From the NCBI RefSeq assembly GCF_030389965.1, contig NZ_CP128402.1:124001-188000 (forward strand): a stretch of 64,000 nt of DNA. The letters are read 5' to 3'. The notes below the pieces were generated by a model. The model was not told the origin of the DNA and made no database searches. It saw nothing but the letters and a program-made list of their open reading frames with translations. Positions 61,001 through 64,000 of this stretch are shown here, in pieces. The first letter of the stretch is position 1. Each line of letters starts with the position of its first letter. Position numbers and translations under genes: made by a program. This DNA comes from Candidatus Chlorohelix allophototropha (GTDB lineage: Bacteria; Chloroflexota; Chloroflexia; Chloroheliales; Chloroheliaceae).

Positions 61001-64000
61001 TGTGTAGTTACAGCTTGCACTGTTGTTGATATTGGGCTGACCGAGGTAATAACAGGCACCGGGTTTGGAGGATTAACCACCGTGAGGGTTTGAGCGCTAG
61101 AAAGGCTGGGGTTGTAGTTGCTGTCACCTCCATAACTGGCGGTGAGAGTGTGGCTTCCCACCCCCAGACTGCTGGTGGTGAAACTCGCCACGCCACCGCT
61201 CAAAGCCACAGTTTGAAGGTCGCTACCTCCATCCTTGAAGGTAATGCTGCCGGTGGCTGTTGCTGGGGTGACCGTAGCCGTCAGTGTCACAGCTTGCCCA
61301 ACCGTAGAGGGGTTGGGTGAAGAAACAAGGGTAAGGATATTTTCCAGCTTGTTCACGGTCTGGGTAAAGGTGGTGCTGCTGGCTTGATAAGTAGCGTCGC
61401 CACTGTATTCCGCCATGATGAGGTGGGTTCCCACCGACAAATCCGGGACTGCCAGGCTACCCTTACCCTCCTGGGCTACATTCACTGTTCCCCCCTGGTT
61501 AACACCATCCACCTTGAACTGTACCGTCCCAGTAGGAATACCGTTGCTAGAAGTTACCGTCGCGGTGAAGATCACGCTCTGACCCAAAGTAGAGGGATTT
61601 GATGATGAAGTCAGGGTGGTGACACTGGTAAGCTTGTTAGAGATAATCTGGCTGACATCACTGGAGGTGCTGTCTGCATAATGGGTATTGCCCAGATACG
61701 ATGCCCAAAGTTGGTAGGTACCCACCGGTAGACCGGTGAGGGAGTAAGTTGCTACTCCGTCAACCAGTGGACTGTAGCCCGCAATATTAGCAGTACTACC
61801 ATCACTCCACATAAAACCAACGTCCCCGGTAGGCTTGCCTCCATCATCTCCGGTCACTTTAGCAGTCATGCTAATAGCTTGCCCCATTACTGAGGGATTA
61901 GGAGCTGTGGTTACGGTGGTCTTGCTACCAACCCCCTGGACAATCTGGTTTACTACCACAGAAGTGCTACCCACGTAGCTACTATCGCCACTGTAGACCG
62001 CCACCACTTTGTGATTCCCAATACCGAAGCTGCTGGTGGTGAAAGTAGCAACACCACTGCCGTCCAGGGTTCCGCTGCCCAGGGTGGTAGCACCCTCCTT
62101 GAAGTCCACCGAACCGGTAGGAGTTCCGCTGCCGGATGTTACCGTGACCGTGAAGGTCACACTCTGCCCGACGTAAGTAGGATTGGGTGAGGAAATCAGG
62201 TTGATGGTACTGTTGGCCTTTGTAGACAAGGCCAGATTGTGGGCCCCACCGGCGGAGATGGCAATCACCCCACTCAACCCGCTGGGGACATTGCTTTGAC
62301 CACTGGAGTTATCACCCCAAGCGACGAGGGTGCCATCACTCTTGAGTGCCAGACTGTGCCCATCACCAGCGGAGATGGCAATCACCCCACTCAACTCGGC
62401 CGGTAGCCAATGCCCCCAGGCAACCACCGTCCCATCACTCTTCAAGGCCATACTGTGATGAACGCCGTCCGAGATGGCAATCACATTGTTCAAGCCTGCC
62501 GGTACATTGCTTTGCCCATAAAAGTTATAGCCCCAGGCAACCACCGTCCCATCGCTCTTCAAGGCCAGGCTGTGGACGCTACCGGCGGAGATGGCTACAA
62601 CCCCACTCAAGCCTGCCGGTACGTTGCTTTGCCCAAAACTGTCATTGCCCCAGGCAACCACCGTCCCATCGCTCTTCAAGGCCAGACTGTGATTAACGCC
62701 GTCCGAGATGGCAATCACGTTGCTCAAGCCTACCGGTGGCGGGATAAATGGTCCGTACTGGTTCCACCCCCAGGCAACCACCGTCCCATCGCTCTTCAAG
62801 GCCAGACTGTGAGACCGACCAGCGGAGATGGCAATCACATTGTTTAAGCCAACCGGTACATCTAGTTCACCATCAACATTATCGCCCCAGGCAACCACCG
62901 TCCCATCGCTCTTCAAGGCCAGATTATGCTGAAGTCCGGCGGAGACGGCAATCACATTGTTTAAGCCAACTGGTACATTGGTTTGCCCAGAACCGTTCCA
63001 TCCCCAGGCTACTACTGTTTGACCTTGCTGGACTGAAGTTATGGCAAAGCCTTGCGTGACATCCGGTGCCGGGAAGTAGTTCTCATTTCCTTGTTGAGAA
63101 GCGGTAATAAGACAAGTGCCTGCGCCCTTCAGAGTGACTGTGTTGTCGCTCACGCTGCATTGCCCGGCTGCGCTGTAGCTTACCGGCAAATCGGAACTGG
63201 CAGTGGCAGCGAGCTGGAAGGGAAAGTCGGCGGTAGTCTTGGGCACTACTCGCTCAAAGCTAATCGTCTGGCGGGCCTTTGTAGTTAGGGCCAAGCTGTG
63301 TTGACAGCCAGCGGAGATGGCAACCACCCCACTCAGTCCATCCGGTACATTGCTTTGCCCAGAACTGTTATCGCCCCAGGCCACCACCGTCCCATCGCTC
63401 TTGAGGGACAGATTGTGGGCCCAACCGGCGGAGAGGGCTACAACCCCACTCAAGCCTGCCGGCACGTTGCTTTGCCCAGAACTGTTATCGCCCCAGGCAA
63501 CCACCGTCCCATCGCTCTTGAGGGCCAGGCTGTGATGCTGACCACCGGAGATGGCAATCACCCCACTCAACCCGCTGGGGACATTGGTTTGACCATAGCC
63601 ATTAAAACCCCAGGCAACCACCGTCCCATCGCTCTTCAAGGCCAGGCTGTGAATTTCTCCGGCAGAGATGGCAATCACGCCACTCAGCCCGCTGGGGACA
63701 TTGGTTTGACCATAGCCATTAAAACCCCAGGCAACCACCGTCCCATCGCTCTTCAAGGCCAGATTATGCTGAAGTCCGGCGGAGATGGCAATCACCCCAC
63801 TCAACCCGTTGGGGACATTGCTTTGACCACCGGCGTTATCGCCCCAGGCAACCACCGTCCCATCACTCTTCAAGGCCAGGCTGTGCTCACTACCACCGGA
63901 GATGGCAATCACGCCACTCAGCCCATCCGGTACCGTGCTTTTCCCATAAATGTTATCACCCCATGCGACGATGGTACCATCACTTTTGAGGGCCAGACTG
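58072..64000 (-). CDS. Giant RCC1-repeat and Ig-like-repeat surface protein, 5' end beyond window
   Basis: The minus-strand frame is open to the right edge of the window; the ATG at 63912 lies within a repeat and is not the true start. At least 1975 residues are visible. Residues from the edge inward: about a dozen RCC1-like units of 39-40 residues (LALKSDGTVVAWGDNSSGQS, NVPAGLSGVVAISAG), in two blocks split by a beta domain. After these come many Ig-like (Big_3 type) repeats (SSPNPSTVGQAVTLTATVTP, GSHTLTASYGGDSNYNPS), an IPT/TIG-like domain (PVITSVSPISTTVQ), a further series of Ig repeats, two MBG-type repeats (QTYDGNPKYASVTTT, QVYDGKPKAVKYTVT) and a fibronectin III-like C-terminus ending KSFTTM. 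No LPXTG or sorting tail. Probably secreted and involved in adhesion. Confidence 0.85.
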   Translation of the reverse strand, partial: SLALKSDGTIVAWGDNIYGKSTVPDGLSGVIAISGGSEHSLALKSDGTVVAWGDNAGGQSNVPNGLSGVIAISAGLQHNLALKSDGTVVAWGFNGYGQTNVPSGLSGVIAISAGEIHSLALKSDGTVVAWGFNGYGQTNVPSGLSGVIAISGGQHHSLALKSDGTVVAWGDNSSGQSNVPAGLSGVVALSAGWAHNLSLKSDGTVVAWGDNSSGQSNVPDGLSGVVAISAGCQHSLALTTKARQTISFERVVPKTTADFPFQLAATASSDLPVSYSAAGQCSVSDNTVTLKGAGTCLITASQQGNENYFPAPDVTQGFAITSVQQGQTVVAWGWNGSGQTNVPVGLNNVIAVSAGLQHNLALKSDGTVVAWGDNVDGELDVPVGLNNVIAISAGRSHSLALKSDGTVVAWGWNQYGPFIPPPVGLSNVIAISDGVNHSLALKSDGTVVAWGNDSFGQSNVPAGLSGVVAISAGSVHSLALKSDGTVVAWGYNFYGQSNVPAGLNNVIAISDGVHHSMALKSDGTVVAWGHWLPAELSGVIAISAGDGHSLALKSDGTLVAWGDNSSGQSNVPSGLSGVIAISAGGAHNLALSTKANSTINLISSPNPTYVGQSVTFTVTVTSGSGTPTGSVDFKEGATTLGSGTLDGSGVATFTTSSFGIGNHKVVAVYSGDSSYVGSTSVVVNQIVQGVGSKTTVTTAPNPSVMGQAISMTAKVTGDDGGKPTGDVGFMWSDGSTANIAGYSPLVDGVATYSLTGLPVGTYQLWASYLGNTHYADSTSSDVSQIISNKLTSVTTLTSSSNPSTLGQSVIFTATVTSSNGIPTGTVQFKVDGVNQGGTVNVAQEGKGSLAVPDLSVGTHLIMAEYSGDATYQASSTTFTQTVNKLENILTLVSSPNPSTVGQAVTLTATVTPATATGSITFKDGGSDLQTVALSGGVASFTTSSLGVGSHTLTASYGGDSNYNPSLSSAQTLTVVNPPNPVPVITSVSPISTTVQAVTTQITVTVTGSGFIPGSVIRLNGTDLATTYINPTTLSVVIPGAQLSTARVILLTVFNGTPGGGTSNPLAFYVTPVGTAVTSSSTATTAPGNTTATATTGGTGTLTPGNVTLQASGGSGTVSVAIYSSNPTEQTVFQSGTGFFDAYIATGSSFTGASLSLCNTGGGKRAYWYDGTAWQPASSQSFNPSTGCITVTVNATTSPNLSQLTGTFFAVGYMTTTTSLTASPNPSTFGQQVTFTATVTPAGGGKATGAVQFAVDGQTVGQAVALDSNSQATLSTTALTTGNHTITAVYSGSDYFSGSTSEPVSQLVNQPSATATTLVTDPAQGTFGGTVELKATLTANDQPVSGKSISFKLNGQPVCGGNNLPPCPTTTATGVATLSNVSLIGIDAGTYNSWIAASFTGDSTYAASSGTGSLTVNAAATTTTLASSAASPVYGQVVNFTATVSGPGAPIGTFSFSLDGVDQGTVSLNGGTASFTPAGPLAVGSHSLKATFNDGNNYASSSATLSNLVVSKATTALKLTSDNNPSMIGTVVNFTAQVSVVSPGDGVPTGSITFSLDNGAITGTASMDNSGAATFSTDKLTVGSHTVVASYGSDTSFGSSYDQLSQTVTNLTPGLAVNNTRISYGGTATLTALLNSNKGRIPGKTISFSVNGKAACNSTGLPNCPQTASNGVATLKLNLGTAGVKQVLGDLLPGNYPITARFAGESAYPAATGSATLVVTKLTAKVILGNLVQTYDGNPKYASVTTTPANLKVTVTYSQGFKKVAQPINAGWYLVKAVVNDPIYSGTASGILVINKAAATIKLDQVSLTQVYDGKPKAVKYTVTPNGIGLENQVVVYYNGSAIPPTRPGKYSLVAKLYSQNYTAPDATGTLVIQGIAPNVTTGEAKTISGNSSTLYGTVNANYATIKALYFQWGESQNSLTGRLAVSATVTGGNNKAVSTTLKGLQSGKTYYYRLVVEYSGGSSPVLGDVKSFTTM

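Noticed and set aside
58705..61602. Several plus-strand frames opposite the giant Ig-repeat gene
   Set aside because: They are shadows of a repetitive, Ser/Thr-rich coding sequence on the minus strand.
62200..64000. CRISPR-like array because of regular repeats
   Set aside because: The repeats are in frame with RCC1 protein units of 39-40 residues; spacing and variation follow the protein, not a repeat-spacer pattern.

Overview
The window looks like part of a plasmid, or of a plasmid-like integrated element, from a Gram-positive-like or monoderm bacterium. Chloroflexota is my best guess. It rests on the mix of a PrgI-type transfer protein beside a Tad pilus set, the RCC1/Ig-repeat exoprotein, the injection-system-type N-terminal motif LQRTVGNR, and the insertion sequence families. 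This is inference from gene style; there is no rRNA or other marker gene. The replicon view rests on a ParA/ParB pair, a second ParB-like gene and a helix-turn-helix replication-type protein. Base composition is uneven. The secretion block (about 9.7-28.9 kb) is GC-rich, and the CHAT gene and its flanks (about 30.5-35 kb) are AT-rich, which fits a patchwork assembled by transfer.

Region 1 (1-5.2 kb, minus strand) holds the start of a phosphorothioation defence operon of Ssp type: cysteine desulfurase, DUF4007 protein and a P-loop ATPase cut by the window edge. A 111-bp MITE with a 7-bp target duplication sits just upstream. Next to it is an excisionase-like HTH gene plus a RadC-N/HATPase regulator whose C-terminal winged helix is split off by a frameshift. 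Region 2 (5.4-7.2 kb) is a pile of transposon remnants: IS3 orfA, a broken orfB, and an IS701-like transposase interrupted by a small element that contains a second small element. Removing the outer element restores the reading frame. Region 3 (7.2-9.3 kb) has a ParB-like protein and a Fic protein surrounded by three copies of a 16-bp palindrome.

Region 4 (9.7-28.9 kb, plus strand) is a long set of tightly packed genes that mixes type IV secretion components (VirB2-like pilin, PrgI/VirB3-like, VirB6-like, a VirB1-like cell-wall hydrolase, an SSB) with a Tad/Flp pilus set (CpaB, TadA, TadB, TadC, Flp pilin, two TadE-like, TadG-like). It ends with two secreted or anchored unknown proteins and a 1783-residue LysM protein. 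No VirB4, coupling protein or relaxase is present in the window. This is the most interesting system here.

Region 5 (29-43 kb) is accessory DNA: a frameshifted IS with the same ends as the MITE in region 1, a CHAT-protease remnant, a full 1389-residue propeller/HEAT/TPR-CHAT protein, a group II intron with its reverse transcriptase placed just after the CHAT stop codon, an IS21 pair, and two overlapping radical SAM genes. Region 6 (43.4-50 kb) carries a CpXC protein, ParA with an in-frame HTH extension, ParB, palindromic repeats, a Schlafen-type AlbA_2/HATPase regulator and the replication-type protein. Region 7 (50.1-54.4 kb) is an ISL3-family IS with perfect 32-bp ends. Its transposase is split by a 2.4-kb serine-recombinase element; joining the two halves at an AA dinucleotide rebuilds the transposase in frame. 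Region 8 (54.8-64 kb) has a small unknown protein, a zinc metallopeptidase with an injection-system-type N-terminus, a 108-bp MITE, and a giant RCC1/Ig-repeat protein that runs off the window.
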